Shown piece by piece: positions 1 through 11,725 of a stretch of 64,000 nt of DNA; position 1 is the first letter of the stretch; every line of letters starts with the position of its first letter. Below the pieces are notes generated by a model. That model saw nothing but the letters and a program-made list of their open reading frames with translations. It ran no database searches and was not told where the DNA came from. Source of the DNA: Pararge aegeria (Eukaryota; Arthropoda; Insecta; Lepidoptera; Nymphalidae); the NCBI RefSeq assembly GCF_905163445.1, contig NC_053193.1, positions 2,356,001 to 2,420,000 of the forward strand. Direction: 5' to 3'. Both the position numbers and the translations under genes were made by a program.

Positions 1-1086
1 TTATTTCAAATCTTTCTGCTGAGAGCCCTGCCTGTGGAAGTGTAAGCGAATTTAAGTTTAAAGTGCTCCTGATAAGGTTTATTTTATACAAACATTGGAA
101 GCAGTTTTTCGATACGGTTACGATACTCGAAAGCGACTGTAGATTCACTAACGAGTATCGAAACGACGCAGCGTCGTCGGCGTATTATGTTTGATTGCCA
201 GCGGTTTTATACTTTTTTTTTTTAAACATCGAAAATGCCTGAAGCGTAGTTACTACTCCGTTAAGGGAAACAGAGTGGTCATGTGGGTTTTGCACGCACT
301 AAAAACTCCCTCGTCAGACCTATGAGTGAGAGTACGGGATACACTTGCGTATTCACCGCACTCTCGCCAAGGTTTTGACCCCCAATGCATGTCGGGTCCC
401 ATCGTCGATGGCCTGGTCACTGCTGAATCCTCCAGGTAGAAACGCTACACGGCACACCGCCTTCTCAGGCCTGTCAATGGTCAAGTGACAAACTTCCCCT
501 TAAATTCGCCACCCGCCGCAGCACGTTTAGTAGGGTAGCTAAGCCTTTGCATTTTGCGGATATAGGTACATAAACAAACTCTTTGTGTAACTTAAAGTGG
601 CTCAAATATGGATTGGCTGGGGTGTTATTAGTGAAATAGTGAAGGAGCATGCTAAAAAGAAGAGCTAAATTCGTAAAAATGCGGTGCTTCACTGAGAGGC
701 GCGGCGCCGGTCTCGCCTCGCAGTGACCGAAGGAAACACGGACAGTACAGCTTTAGACTCGGTCGAGTGGCTCCGCCAGGCGCACGCGTGCTAGTGTTGT
801 GATCAGCTGTTCGAGAGGACCCTGGCTGTTTGTACGCGTCGAGGTACGTACAGTTGAGTTATTATTTTTACTGTGTGTCACACGAAAGTCCAATTTTATT
901 CATACGTTTTTTTTGGCGTGGTGGAATAACTTTATTGCTACTTCCGACCCTTGGGCAGAACGGAGGTTATGTGGGACTCCCCCCTCTAAAGGGGGTATAC
1001 CCAAACTAAAAACCACCGCGGCATGTCCCTCTTGTTGGCTTTGTTAGACGACCGGGGAACCCGTTGTAATTTTCTATCTTCCAATT
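1..1086. other. No gene seen; possible 5' exon ending at 843
   Basis: Mostly unique sequence. A CpG-rich patch around 690-843 ends in GTCGAG followed by the donor-like GTACGTAC. No protein-coding frame is convincing. Confidence 0.3.
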
Positions 1087-1350
1087 GACGGCCGACTGGC
1101 GCAGTGGGTAGCGACCCTGCTTACTGAGTCCAAGGCCGTGGGTTCGATTCCCACAACTGGAAAATGTTTGTGTGATGAGCATAACTGTTTTTCAGTGTCT
1201 GGGTGTTTATCTGTATATTATAAGTATTTATGTACTTATATTATTCATAGAAATATTTATCAGTCATCTTAGCACTCATAACACAAGCTACGCTTACTTT
1301 GGGGCTAGACGGCGATGTGTGTATTGTCGTAGTATATTTATTTATTTATT
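1087..1350 (+). mobile_element. SINE-A, full-length tRNA-headed copy
   Basis: Starts GACGGCCGACTGGCGCAGTG (A box TGGCGCAGTGG) and carries GGTTCGATTCC (B box). The shared body follows (GTTTTTCAGTGTCTGGGTGT, then CACAAGCTACGCTTACTTTG) and a TTTATTTATT tail. Pol III promoter boxes are intact. Confidence 0.85.
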
Positions 1351-1377
1351 TCTGTTGTACACAAATCTAAGATTGCC

Positions 1378-1425
1378 TGCAGGGCTAGTGCAGGCGGGAG
1401 ACAAAAATTATATCCTCGGTTATAT
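1378..1425 (+). mobile_element. MITE-B end fragment
   Basis: GCAGGGCTAGTGCAGGCGGG then AGACAAAAATTATATCC matches the left end of the MITE-B copy at 8229; only about 48 bp is present, between two SINE-A copies. Confidence 0.5.
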
Positions 1426-1548
1426 GACGGCCGACTGGCGCAGTGGGCAGCGACCGTGCTTTCTGAGTCAAAGGCCGTCGGTTCGATTCCCATAACTTTG
1501 AAATTTTGGTGTGCTGAACATGAATGTTTTTCAGTGTCTGGGTGTTTA
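1426..1548 (+). mobile_element. SINE-A, 5' half
   Basis: Has the same tRNA head with A and B boxes as the copy at 1087, but is cut off after CTGGGTGTTTATA, where a Helitron-like element begins. Confidence 0.8.
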
Positions 1549-1555
1549 TATATTA

Positions 1556-1997
1556 CTAGCTGTTGCCCAGGACTTTGTCTGCGTTCGATTTTGTTTTTTG
1601 ATGTGGCATTCAATATAGTTGTAGATCTAAAAAATATTAAAGTATTCAGTATCGCTAAGCCTTTAATGAGGGGTTTGCTGCTGTCCGCTGAGGAGTTCTG
1701 TCCTCTATCTCCAACCACAGTTTGGTCAAAATGAAACACATATTATATATAACCTTTATAGTACAAAAATATTTTTTTAAATCGGTGCTAATTTGACGGA
1801 TGTATGGTGTAAACTCGTCAAACACTCATCCCCTCTCCCAAAGGAACGGAGCTTAATGTTGGGATAAAAAGTATCCTATATTACTTCCAACACTTCCAAG
1901 AATATGTGTACAAAGTTTCTTGAGGATCGTTTAAGTACTTTTTGCGTGAAAGCGTAACAAACAAACTTACATTGACATTATATTAGTAGGGATTGAT
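1556..1997 (-). mobile_element. Helitron-like non-autonomous element
   Basis: Read on the minus strand it begins ATCCCTACTAATATAATG-like and ends GGGCAACAGCTAGT. Insect Helitrons begin TC and end CTRR after a GC-rich stretch. It interrupts a SINE-A copy. Confidence 0.6.
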
Positions 1998-2049
1998 AAA
2001 AATTAAACTAGTTAATAAACTAAAGCATAGTATGTTTTTCGATGGTTCT

Positions 2050-2347
2050 TTTTTTAAACCACTTCAAGTTAGCCCTTAACTGCAATCTCACCTGGTGCTA
2101 ACTGATGATGCAGTGTATGATGGTAGCGGGCTAAACTGTTAGGGAGTATGGTAGTCATAATTTGTGTCTACCATACCACCGGAACACTAAATCGCTTAGC
2201 AGCACGACTCTCTCGGTAGGGTGGCCAACAAGCCACGGCCAAAGCCTCCCACCAATCATTAATGCCTAAATTGCCCCTGCTGGGTATCGAACCCGGGACG
2301 TCCAACTTAAATTCATAACGCTTACCGTTGCGCCGCCAGGGAGGTCG
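2050..2347 (-). mobile_element. SINE-F, full-length tRNA-like copy
   Basis: Reverse-oriented. Read on the minus strand it has a TGGCGGCGCAACGGTAAGCG head (A-box like), GGGTTCGATACCC (B box), a body with TGGCCGTGGCTTGTTGG, and an end containing GGTGAGATTGCAGTTAAGGG. Confidence 0.75.
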
Positions 2348-2362
2348 TCAATATATTTTATT

Positions 2363-2668
2363 AGCTGTCGCCCGCGACTTCGTCTGCGTTTGATTTTTTT
2401 TTAAAGTATCGCTAGGCCTTAAATGAGTATAGTAGTATATGTATATATATAATATGTGACTGTAAATTAATTATAGACAAATAATTTGCAATAAAATAAA
2501 ATTGCGACTATAATTAAAAATCTAAGATATATAATATCTCTAAGTTGGACGAGACTGCTCACAGCTCACGGTGTGCCAATTTAATTTTAAATCGGTTAAG
2601 TAGTTTAGGAGTCCATCGCGGACAAACATCGTGACAGGAGATTTATATATATTGAGATTTTGTCTAGT
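2363..2668 (-). mobile_element. Helitron-like element, shorter subfamily
   Basis: Shares the TAGCTGTCGCCCGCGACTTC end. The other end carries CACGATGTTTGTCCGC-like sequence on the minus strand. It is related to, and inverted relative to, the copy at 5968. Confidence 0.55.
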
Positions 2669-2999
2669 AGAGTGAAATTCAAGAACATTTTTGCTCTATA
2701 AAAACTCTATATACTTTGTAGAAATAGAATATCTGTTTTAACTCATTGTATGCATTAAAAGTCTCAAGACTAATAAATACGTCACACTATAATGCAAAAC
2801 CTTGGTGGTAGATTGCGTTTAACGATTGCAAACCATTTTAAACTGTTTGCTAATGAATTTAAAGTTCATAATTGCGTAAAATTAATATTTATCGTATGAG
2901 ACCAGAGGTAATCGTTCGTATATTGAAAAACAAGTGATAGTTAAGCGTTGCTGTTTATTTTAATATTATATGCACGATCTCTGTAATGGTAGAGACGTG

Positions 3000-3140
3000 A
3001 TGGCTTAGTGATTAGACGCCTAGAACTTTTACTACGGAATCGCAGGTTCGCTAGAACTAAATTAAGTAAGTGGTAGGTACTTGAAGCCCAACCGGTAGGT
3101 AATGGGTTGCTGTGATGATGACGATGATTTTTTTTTTTTT
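3000..3140 (+). mobile_element. tRNA-like SINE, unassigned family
   Basis: GATGGCTTAGTGATTAGACG and GCAGGTTCGCTAGAAC give A and B box-like blocks; ends GGGTTGCTGTGATGATGACG followed by poly(T). Decayed. Confidence 0.45.
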
Positions 3141-3597
3141 TTTTTGAAATGAAGTTAAAACATCTTTTTTTTTGTTTATTGTTTTATTTATTTATTTTTT
3201 ATTTAATTATGTGGTATCTATGACCCATCACTACGCACTAAACTATACATTAATAGAATAATAAAAAACTAAACTAAAAAAAAAAAAACTTAAATTAAAT
3301 ATTAATATGCAACATAAAAAAAAAGTTACAAATTAAAATTACTGCGTCCAGGCAGCCCTACGTGGAGTTTAAAATACAACTTGTAAATTGGAGAGTCGTA
3401 TCGATTTACTAGTGCTTTCAGAATGCCGTTACTGCTTACCCACGTTCTTTTCATCGAGGAAAAGTTTCAAAAGTCATCAGTATGAGCCCTCGCAAACATT
3501 TCTGATGCACTACAATAACGGGGTAAGCCCAACAGCATTCTGAAACCATCATTATACTGAACTGGTAGGGCGTTTTAAGTAATTACACACATAACAC

Positions 3598-3692
3598 ATA
3601 ACTTAAAAAAGCTAGAGGTGCGTGGTGGGATTCGAACTCGGCCCCCCCGAGAGTGAAGTCGAACTCCTTACCATTGCGATATCACCGCCGTC
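3598..3692 (-). mobile_element. SINE-C fragment (GAT-tailed, tRNA-like SINE)
   Basis: Matches the head of the family seen at 9211 and 34678 (plus-strand reading GGAGGTGCGTG-like, ATTCGAACTC, ATATCACCGC). Confidence 0.6.
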
Positions 3693-4358
3693 ATCAGTCA
3701 GTTAAAACATATTACTAATTTCCCTTTTAAACGAGACTTGGTTTACACTTAGGATACAGGCTATAACTGGATTTCACGTAATTATTCCAAAATTATAAAT
3801 TACTTCGAGTTACAAAAAGTCACCTTTTCAAGGACAGCGTATGAAGCTGCTCGTTAGAGGCACACTCTATTTCAAAAGAAATTAGCTTTCCATACACTTA
3901 AGTTCAAGAAAAATCAAGTATATAATTCCCTTACTACGTAGACCACTTTAGTTCAAAGAAAATCAAGCACCTTTTATTTAACTACTGCCTATTCAATCAG
4001 CGCTATTCAGCTTTGAGACCTTTCCTTGAATTACTTGGTAGGTAGGTAAATTATTCCAAGTAGGCACTCGTCGGAATGAGGATAAACCTAGTTTACTACC
4101 TGCCATTGTATTTGTTTCTACTTTGTATGTTTTCTTTTATCAAAATTTTTATCCTTAGTTTGTTGGAATAGAAGAGATATTTAATAACAAAACAAGTGAA
4201 TCAACATAGAGAAACTTTTTTCTGAGGCGTGCAAAGGAAGTCTTATTGCTGAAGCTTTCTCTCACAATAATCTTTAGTGAGTGCAATTTATAAGGAACTG
4301 TAATAAAATTTGTAATATTTTAGTGATATCCTAGTGTTTACTTCGACGGACGACTTTG

Positions 4359-4510
4359 TCCGGGGAAAGAACAAGGAGAAGAAATACTATTTGTCGTATA
4401 ACAAACAAAAAAAGAAACAGTAAGGAGTATACAGTAAGTAATGTAGACATGCAAAGGCGGCCTTATTGCTGCAAGCAATCTCTTACAGGCAACCTTTGAA
4501 GGACGGACTT
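4359..4510 (-). mobile_element. D-type LINE 3' tail fragment
   Basis: GAAACAGTAAGGAGTATACA, ATGCAAAGGCGGCCTTATTG and CAATCTCTTACAGGCAACC. The reverse reading is a common lepidopteran retroelement 3' end (GGTTGCCTG..., rich in CTTTATT). Confidence 0.6.
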
Positions 4511-4789
4511 ACAGCAAGAGTAGCAAGGCCAGAATACTATATTGTAATACATAATTCAATGTGCGGGATCAAGTTAGATACCGGGCACACACTTCTTATT
4601 CATTTACGTAGTAATATATGTGTTTTAACTAATTAATTATCACTTGTTTCAACGGGGAAAAAAACCCCATGAAAAAACCTGCACGCCTGACAGTTGACGC
4701 CTGGCAAAATTTTCTCAATGGCATTCGAAGTAAACCAATCCGGAAATTTACCAACACCGAGTAATTTTTAATAATATCTTTTTTTTAAT

Positions 4790-5023
4790 ATACTACGACA
4801 ATACATCCATCGCCATCTAGCCCCAAAGTAAGCGTAGCTTGTGTTGTAGACACTAAGATCACTGAAGAATATTTTTATGAATAATATACATAAATACTTA
4901 GAATATACACTTGGACACTGAAAAACATTCATGTAGTGGGATTCATTCATTTTCCTGTAGTGGGAATCGAAACCACGGCCTTGGACTCGGAAAGCAGGGT
5001 CGCTGCAAACTGCGCCGGCTATC
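4790..5023 (-). mobile_element. SINE-A copy
   Basis: Reverse-oriented, near full length. The B box is altered (GGGAATCGAAACCACGGCC on the plus strand), so Pol III activity is doubtful. Confidence 0.8.
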
Positions 5024-5234
5024 ATTCAGTCTGCAGTTTAGCATTTGTAAAGTGTAAAGACACTCCGATAACAATAAGTGGGTACGATAAAAGCGGGCTG
5101 AGATAAGAATAGATAATTCCCTGAGAAGGCAATAAACCTGTTACGAGATACTCTTAAGTCTCTTCTCAATTACGTAAAAACAAACGAATTTTATGCCTAG
5201 TTACCTACCTAATGTTGATGCGTCAACGAATGAC

Positions 5235-5480
5235 GCGAACTTTTGCACGCCATCAAGGTCAGGAAAGTTGCATATCTGGGGCACGTGCTCGGTGCTAAGG
5301 CACGAGAGATACGTGCTCCTGCAACTTATTATGATGGCAAAAGTTGCCGGAAGAAGAGGCTTTGGTCGCAGAAAAAGTCCTGGCTTCTTAACATCAGAGA
5401 GTGGATTGGAACCGCGAGTGCAGCAGAATTATTTCCTTGCGAAAAATAGACAGGAGTTTACGAAACTGACTGCCCACTGC
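5235..5480 (+). pseudogene. Decayed LINE reverse transcriptase C-terminal fragment
   Basis: One frame reads IKVRKVAYLGHVLGAKA; after a frameshift another reads RYVLLQLIMMAKVAGRRGFG. Together they resemble the tail of RT proteins of lepidopteran LINEs (RK..YLGH, LLQLIM.GKV.G.RG.GR). No intact gene. Confidence 0.6.
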
Positions 5481-5643
5481 TAGTCAGAGAGGCACCGCGA
5501 GTAGAAAAATACCTACCTAATTAATTATTTTGAGAATTGACGGGTTTATTAATAATAATCGGTTTACAGAATGACAATTGCAATTTTCCAAATTAAGTGA
5601 AGTGAATATTCTTAAGACTATTCCGTTTTCCATTATCATTATC

Positions 5644-5943
5644 AAACAATAACCACTCCACTTCTGGGCACGGGTCTCCTGCCACAATGAGAAGGGGTTA
5701 AGGCCGTCGTCCACCACACTGGCCCAGCGCAGATTGGTGGGCTCCACACACCTTTGAGAACATTATGTAGAACTCTCAGGTATGCAGGTTTCCTCACGAT
5801 GTTTTTCTTCAACGTTGAAGTAAGTTATATTTTAATTGCTTAAAATGCTTTACTTAAAAAAGTTGGAGGTGCGTGCTGGGATTCGAACTCAGCCCTATTA
5901 TATGTAAGTGAAGTCCAACTCCTACCCAATGCGCTATCACCGC
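5644..5943 (-). mobile_element. SINE-C, near full-length copy
   Basis: Reverse-oriented. It contains GGGTCTCCTGCC, the GGCCCAGCGC block, TTTGAGAACATT, GTTTCCTCACGATGTTTTTC and the head GGATTCGAACTCAGCCC to GCGCTATCACCGC. Confidence 0.72.
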
Positions 5944-5967
5944 GTCTATAATTAATATCTTAATATA

Positions 5968-6257
5968 TATAAATCTCTTGTCACGATGTTTGTCCGCCAT
6001 GGACTCCTAAACTACTTAACCGATTTTAAATTAAATTGGGACACTATGAGCAGTCTGGTCCAACTTAAGAGATAGGATAGCTTAGATCTTTAATTATAGT
6101 CGCAATTTAATTTTATTGCAAATTATTTGTCTATAATTAATTGACAGTCACATGTTATATATATATATATATACTACTATACTCATTTAAGGCTTAGCGA
6201 TACTGAATACTTTAAAAACGAAATCTAACGCAGACGAAGTCGCGGGCAACAGCTAGT
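5968..6257 (+). mobile_element. Helitron-like element, shorter subfamily
   Basis: TCTCTTGTCACGATGTTTGT near one end and ACGCAGACGAAGTCGCGGGC then AACAGCTAGT at the other; an inverted relative of the copy at 2363, about 3.3 kb away. Confidence 0.57.
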
Positions 6258-7669
6258 TACATTATATATTTGTTTATAATAATAACATACATTATGTTAG
6301 GATTGTGCCGGATTTCTTAATTTAATATAATTACCTTGCGTATTATAATTGCTTTAATTAAAACGCAAATAGGTAATTCTGAGAAATGCGAGATGCGTGT
6401 CGGGGGTTGAACTCAGTGCTTCGAGAGGGATGAAGGGCTGAAGCCGCTTAAATTATTATTATTTGTAAATTATTGTTTACGAGTTAGAAAAAACGGACTA
6501 TAAGTAGTTCCCTATTGGGGCTCTCGCTCGTTGTGGTCAGACGGTGGCCAGACATTTTTTGTTACCTTTTTTACTCGCCTATCCAGTTCTGCGACCTTAC
6601 TTCTAAGGCGACTTACAAACTGAGACACTCGTGCCAATCGCATAAAATACAAGGTGACTTTTTTCTCGTCGTATAACTAACAACAGTGACCCAGTTAATC
6701 TGTGTATTTATTACTAGCAGTCGCTCGCGACTTCGTCTCAGTATAAAAGTATAAGTATAAGTCAACCTTAAAACTTTTAAAGGGGTAGCATGCAGCATGT
6801 TTTTATCGAAACTTTGACATGCAACGCATGCAGCGGAAGCTCTCAAAAAAACCCCCGATTTTGATACATTTCATTGGTGCTATGCTCCTGTTAGCCAGCC
6901 TTCCTTGATAAATGGGCTATCGAACACTAAAATAATCTTTCAACGGACCAGTATTTCCTGAGATCATTGCGTTCAAGTAAACAAACAAACCAACAAACTC
7001 TTCAGCTCTATATACCTTTATATATTGGTATAAGATTCATTGATAAACAAAAAAATAAACAAAAAACAACCACCCTGTATAGCTTGGTCTGTCAATTATT
7101 ACTATAAAAAAATTGTTTCATGACTAGTAGTAATGAAAATCAAAAAAAAAGTTAAAAAAATTGAATTAATAGTTTGGTGTATAACAAGGATCCTAAATTG
7201 ATTGTCAGTGGCGCGGTGCGGTTGCGCCATCAATTCATTCAATTGTGGTTGTTTCATGCCGCTGGAAAAAATATTCTAATATATACTTTAACGTTAATTA
7301 GCTGTAAAATAAAAGGAGTATGAGCGGCCACACCCCGTTCGCGTTAGCCTGCTACCAACCGCTAAAAAAGTAGTAAAGTATTTTAATAGATCTAAAAATC
7401 AAGAAATTATTATAAAAACTGAAACTAAGATCTATCAAATCATAGTCCGGACCCACGAGCTTCGGGTTTCTGCGATGGTTACTCGTGTCCATCAGACTGT
7501 CTGTACCTTATAAAATTAAATAAAAACTACAGAAGGTCTCACAAGTCACATCTCTGGAATTAAGGGCGATGGTTCAGTGTAGGTAGAATAGGTAGAGAAA
7601 AGATTTAAAATACTATCGCTTTCTGGTATTTTTTGTGATATATGTACCTATAGGCAGGTAAACTGCCTC
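6258..7669. other. Intergenic, no gene seen
   Basis: Contains a decayed Helitron-like fragment (ACTAGCAGTCGCTCGCGACT at about 6712, with GCTCTATATACCTTTATATA near 7010). The rest is unique AT-rich sequence. Confidence 0.45.
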
Positions 7670-7745
7670 GGTGGTCTAGAAGTTAGCATATTCGACTGGA
7701 GATAACGAGGTGCTGGGTTCGATCCGGGACTAATTTTCTATAACC
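7670..7745 (+). mobile_element. tRNA-like SINE head, unassigned family
   Basis: CCTCGGTGGTCTAGAAGTTA (A-box like) and GGGTTCGATCCGGG (B box) with tRNA-like spacing; no CCA or intact cloverleaf, so not called a tRNA gene. Confidence 0.5.
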
Positions 7746-7789
7746 CGCGAAAAGTAGGAAAATCTGTATTATAATTTAAAAATAGCTTT

Positions 7790-8038
7790 AAATAAATATA
7801 CTAAAATACACACATCGCCGTTTAGCCCCAAAGTTAGCGTAGCTTGTGTTTTTGGTGATAGGATGACTGATGAATATTTCTAATTATAATATACAAAAAT
7901 ACTTACAATATACAGATAAACACACTGACAATAAAAAACATTCAGTTCATCACACTAACATTTTCCAGCTATGGGAATCGAACCCACAGCCTTGGACTCA
8001 GAAAGTGGGGTCGCTGCCCACTGCGCCAATCGGCCGTC
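7790..8038 (-). mobile_element. SINE-A copy
   Basis: Reverse-oriented and near full length, from an AAATAAATATACTA tail side to the GCCAATCGGCCGTC head side. Confidence 0.8.
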
Positions 8039-8145
8039 GAAGCTTTGTGTCTACCACTAACGGCTACCAACCAGGTCAATGTTTACAAACTCAAATTCTC
8101 AACGGAGATAAGGACCGAGTACAATTCCAGGCACACACACCTCGC

Positions 8146-8615
8146 ACACCTCTAACTTTTCGGAGTTATGTGCGTTGTTTATTCATGCATTAGAATATCA
8201 CTTGCTTTAACGGTAAAGGAAAACATCGTGCAGGGCTAGCGGAGGCATGAGACAAAAGTTATATCCCCAGATTATAGGTATATAATTAACATGTCCATCT
8301 GCTAAAGCAAGGGAGCATGGAGTAGGAGAAGTTTTCCAACTTGTGCACCAGTGCTCTGAGAGTTATTAAAGCTGTGGGAGAAAATAATTCTTTATCCTTT
8401 CCCCGAGGAGATAATTATCTCCTGCCCAAGCTAGCCGTGCCGAGGTAGCCCGCAAGCCTGAGCGTTCTCCATTGTGTTCTCAAAGGCAGGTGAAGTATGT
8501 ATACTAATTCACATTTAGCCAGTGGTATGGACTACGGCACAAACTCTTCTCATTCTGAAAGAAGACCCTGTAAGCCGGTAATGGATTTACAATGACGAAA
8601 TGATGAATGTTCGAA
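8146..8615 (+). mobile_element. SINE-C copy interrupted by a MITE-B insertion
   Basis: The left part (8146-8230) reads CACCTCTAACTTTTCGGAGT through GAAAACATCGTG. The right part (about 8456-8615) resumes at GCCTGAGCGTTCTCC and runs to the GATGAATG end. The 8231-8450 stretch between them is a separate element with inverted ends. Confidence 0.7.
8229..8450 (+). mobile_element. MITE-B, inverted-repeat element inserted in a SINE
   Basis: Left end GCAGGGCTAGCGGAGGCATG; the right end reads, on the opposite strand, GCACGGCTAGCTTGGGCAGG. These are imperfect terminal inverted repeats of about 22 bp. Inside are AACATGTCCATCTGCTAAAG and a short open stretch of no coding value. Confidence 0.6.
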
Positions 8616-8669
8616 TTATTTCGTACATACTCGTAATATAACAATTAACTGAATAGATAATATTACTAC

Positions 8670-8927
8670 GACAAATATATACTACGACAATACACACATC
8701 GCCATCTCGCACCAAAGTAAGCGCAGCTTGTGTTACGGATACTAAGATAACTGATGAATATTTTTATGAATAATATACATAAATACATACTTACAATATA
8801 AAAATAAACACCCGGACACTGATAATCATTCATGTTCATCATACAAACATTGTTCAGCTGTGGGAATCGAACCCACGGCCTTGGAGTCAGAAAGCAGGGT
8901 CGCTGCCCACTGCGCCAATCGGCCGTC
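8670..8927 (-). mobile_element. SINE-A copy
   Basis: Reverse-oriented and full length with readable A and B boxes (GGGAATCGAACCCACGGCC on the plus strand). Confidence 0.83.
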
Positions 8928-9000
8928 ACGATAGAGTAAGTACGATATCAAGATAGAGTTAGTAGCCCGTTTCATTACGCTGGTTTTCATTTTTCTATCA

Positions 9001-9160
9001 AAATCAAAAAATTCAAAAATGTTTTATTCAGGTTGACCTAATTACAGGCACTTATGAAGCGTTCATACATTTAACATGTTACACTAATGTTAGTGATGGT
9101 GGTAACTGCATTCGTTAACTTAAAACTAAAGCTAGGAGGGTTCCAAACGCGCCCTGGTCT
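9001..9160 (-). mobile_element. G-type repeat (LINE 3' end)
   Basis: AAATGTTTTATTCAGGTTGA, CACTTATGAAGCGTTCATAC and CATGTTACACTAATGTTAGT recur at 21249, 46058 and (diverged) 57840. Confidence 0.58.
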
Positions 9161-9210
9161 AAGGAGAACCCATAATCCGCAGCCTATTTACGTCCCTTTG
9201 CTGGGCAAAA

Positions 9211-9507
9211 AGCGGTGATAGCCCAGTGGGCAGGACTTCTTCACTTTCGGGCCAAATTCGACTCCCAGCACTCACCTCTAACTTTTCTAAGTTTTTTGCG
9301 TTTTAAGCAATCAAAATATCACTTGCTTCAACGGTAAAGAAAACATGCATACCTGTGAGTTCTCCATAATGTTCTCAAAGGTGTGTGAAATCCACCAATC
9401 CGCACTGGGCCAGCGTGGTGGACTACGGCCTTAACCCTTTCTCACTGTGGAAGAAGACCCGTGCGCTGTAGTGGGCCGGCAATGGGTTGATATGATGATG
9501 ATGGCTG
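9211..9507 (+). mobile_element. SINE-C, near full-length copy
   Basis: AGCGGTGATAGCCCAGTGGG head (A-box like), weak B box (AAATTCGACTCCC), then the conserved body and an ATGATGATGATG end. Confidence 0.75.
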
Positions 9508-9552
9508 GGCAAAAGCCTTTTCGCTTCTGGATGAGACGGTTTAAGAGCGGTT

Positions 9553-9638
9553 GAAAAGTGAGAGGTGCGTGCTGGGAATAATACTCGACCCCCCCCCAAA
9601 GTAAGTCGGGCTCCTACCCACTGAGCTATCACCGCTTC
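9553..9638 (-). mobile_element. SINE-C head fragment
   Basis: GAGGTGCGTGCTGGG through CACTGAGCTATCACCGC on the plus strand, in inverted orientation just after the copy at 9211. Confidence 0.62.
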
Positions 9639-9931
9639 TAGCTAAATATGCTAACACTAAAACAACGAGCCAGTCATCTAAATAGGTGTCATCTAAATTT
9701 TTGCGCATTAATCCCCGTACAAGCCCCTCGCGATAAAAACGTTTGATTTGCAAACTGTTTTAATACTTTGTCAAGAGTGTATGTATTTAACTGCCTACCT
9801 ACGAGTAGGTATACATTTGTTAAATCACGTTTGATTTATGATTAACTGTAAACGAGAGCGGTGATTAACGTAGCTTGTGCCTCTTGTTTAAATGTTTGTT
9901 GTATAAGTTCAATTAGATTGTAGAGGGATCG

Positions 9932-10108
9932 TGGGGTCCGGAGGCACGAGCTCTTTTCAAAGAATTATCGAAAAGGGTTATCCAGTCTACCGGTGATCCT
10001 AGAGCGGGCAGTTACCTTGGCCAACGAATTAGTTTGGCCATCCAAAGGGGCAATGCTGCCAGCATCTTAGGAACTGTGCCTCGCTGCGGTGGTTTCGAAG
10101 ACGTTTAA
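9932..10108 (+). pseudogene. LINE ORF C-terminal fragment
   Basis: A 58-codon frame ending in TAA reads WGPEARALFKEL, then TGDPRAGSYLGQRISLAIQR and GNAASILGTVP. This matches the conserved C-terminus I associate with lepidopteran LINE polyproteins. No upstream RT is present, so it is a truncated copy. Confidence 0.55.
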
Positions 10109-10610
10109 GATTTTATTTAGTTTTAAATAGTTGATTTTAGGTTATATTTGTTAAATTAGTCTTGTGCTAACGGAATTGTAGGTAAATAATGTACCTAGCC
10201 TTTAGTACTAACTAATGAATATTTAATGTGAACGAAATGATAACGACTAAGACACCGCGATGTATAACTGCATCGTTTGAGTCTCATACAAGACTAAATT
10301 ATATAGAAAATGTTCCCGTATTTATATCTAAATACCCACAGATGTAACTAGCATTATGAATCAAATATAATTATATTTATTTCTGGAAGCTCTTAATTAA
10401 TTAATCATCATTGTCATCATCAAACCATTTTGGGCACACTACAGCCAAGGTTCTCCTCTCAGAATGAGAAGGGCTTAGGCCGTAGTCACTACTTAATTAG
10501 ATAAGAATAACCATTCGTTAAAATATTTTTCAACTGAATAAAATATCTGGCACATGCCAAGTTACAGTTATCAAAAGTTTAATATTTTACCCACTTTAAA
10601 AAAATTACTG

Positions 10611-10832
10611 AATATACTACGACAACACACACATCGCCATCTAGCCCCAAAATAAGCGTAACTTACTAAGATGACGAATATGATGATGATGATGAATATT
10701 TTATGTATAATAAAAATAAAAACTTATAATATACAGATAAACACCCGTACTCTGAAAACTGATCATGTTCATCTCACAAACATTTTACAGTTGTGGGAAT
10801 CGAACCTACCTTGGACACAGAGAGCAGGGTCA
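10611..10832 (-). mobile_element. SINE-A, decayed copy
   Basis: Reverse-oriented. The tail and body are recognisable; the tRNA head is truncated after the B box and a GATGAT stretch is inserted around 10680. Confidence 0.7.
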
Positions 10833-11725
10833 AAGCTGTTACAGGAATTTAAATTATTTGTACGCTGTAAACATGCTGAGCCATACTGCCTCGCGCAGTT
10901 ATCCTACCTCAACGAGCAGTCATTTACCTGAATCGGGTTTGTATGGCGGACAGCACACAGCTGCGAGTTGTGTACCAATTTTTAGAGTTCCGTGTTGAGG
11001 AAACGGCGAGATCTCAAACAGTCTCAAGCTGACTGTAGTGATGTAAATTGCTATGTCGCGTGCCGTCGAACCCTCAGAAATAAATCACCTAGTAGATAAC
11101 CTTCTATATATAAGATTTCTGAATTCACTTTTAATCTAGATGACGATACAAATAATTGGAAGCTGTCGGCAAAGATTTCATTTGCCCACACAATAAACCA
11201 TCATATTAAACTATTCCGTTTATTTTTAAATTATTTACTGATTGCAGCGCCCATTAAAATTTTGATACACGAAAGAAAACTATGCCTTTATCAATATTTT
11301 TGTATTTATGTCAATAGAAATACAGGTTTTGCACGTGACGACTATTTTCGATATGATAAAATTGGCGGAAGGTAAGCCGAACTTAACTACCGACTAAAAT
11401 ATACAATTCCTTTTATAAGTGCCCTTAAGAGTAAGCCCGTATGTTCATTTCCTCATTTCTTTATAAGCGTTCCATGATTTGTACAGAACACTCAGGCGCA
11501 GATCTCGCACTCGATCCCACAATCTTTGTAATTAAAAATTGAACTTTATGTGTTGAGTTTTCGGTTGAAATTTAAACGATGCTTTGTTTATTGAGAAACA
11601 TTCTTCTTAGCGTAAGATATTGCAATCTGCGGTGTAGGTATGTATTCATTTGAGTTGCTAACCTTTTCAACATGCAAGGGAAGGTAACCGACCTGTGCGA
11701 ACAGGTAGTGAGGATGTAGCCTATA

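Larger units (their letters stand above)
2669..4358. other. Intergenic, no gene seen
   Basis: AT-rich, with poly(T) near 3129 and poly(A) near 3276, two short SINE remnants, otherwise unique and without a coding frame. Confidence 0.5.

Noticed and set aside
1087..1160. tRNA gene
   Set aside because: A and B boxes are present, but the sequence continues into the repeated SINE body and the same head recurs many times; the cloverleaf is not complete.
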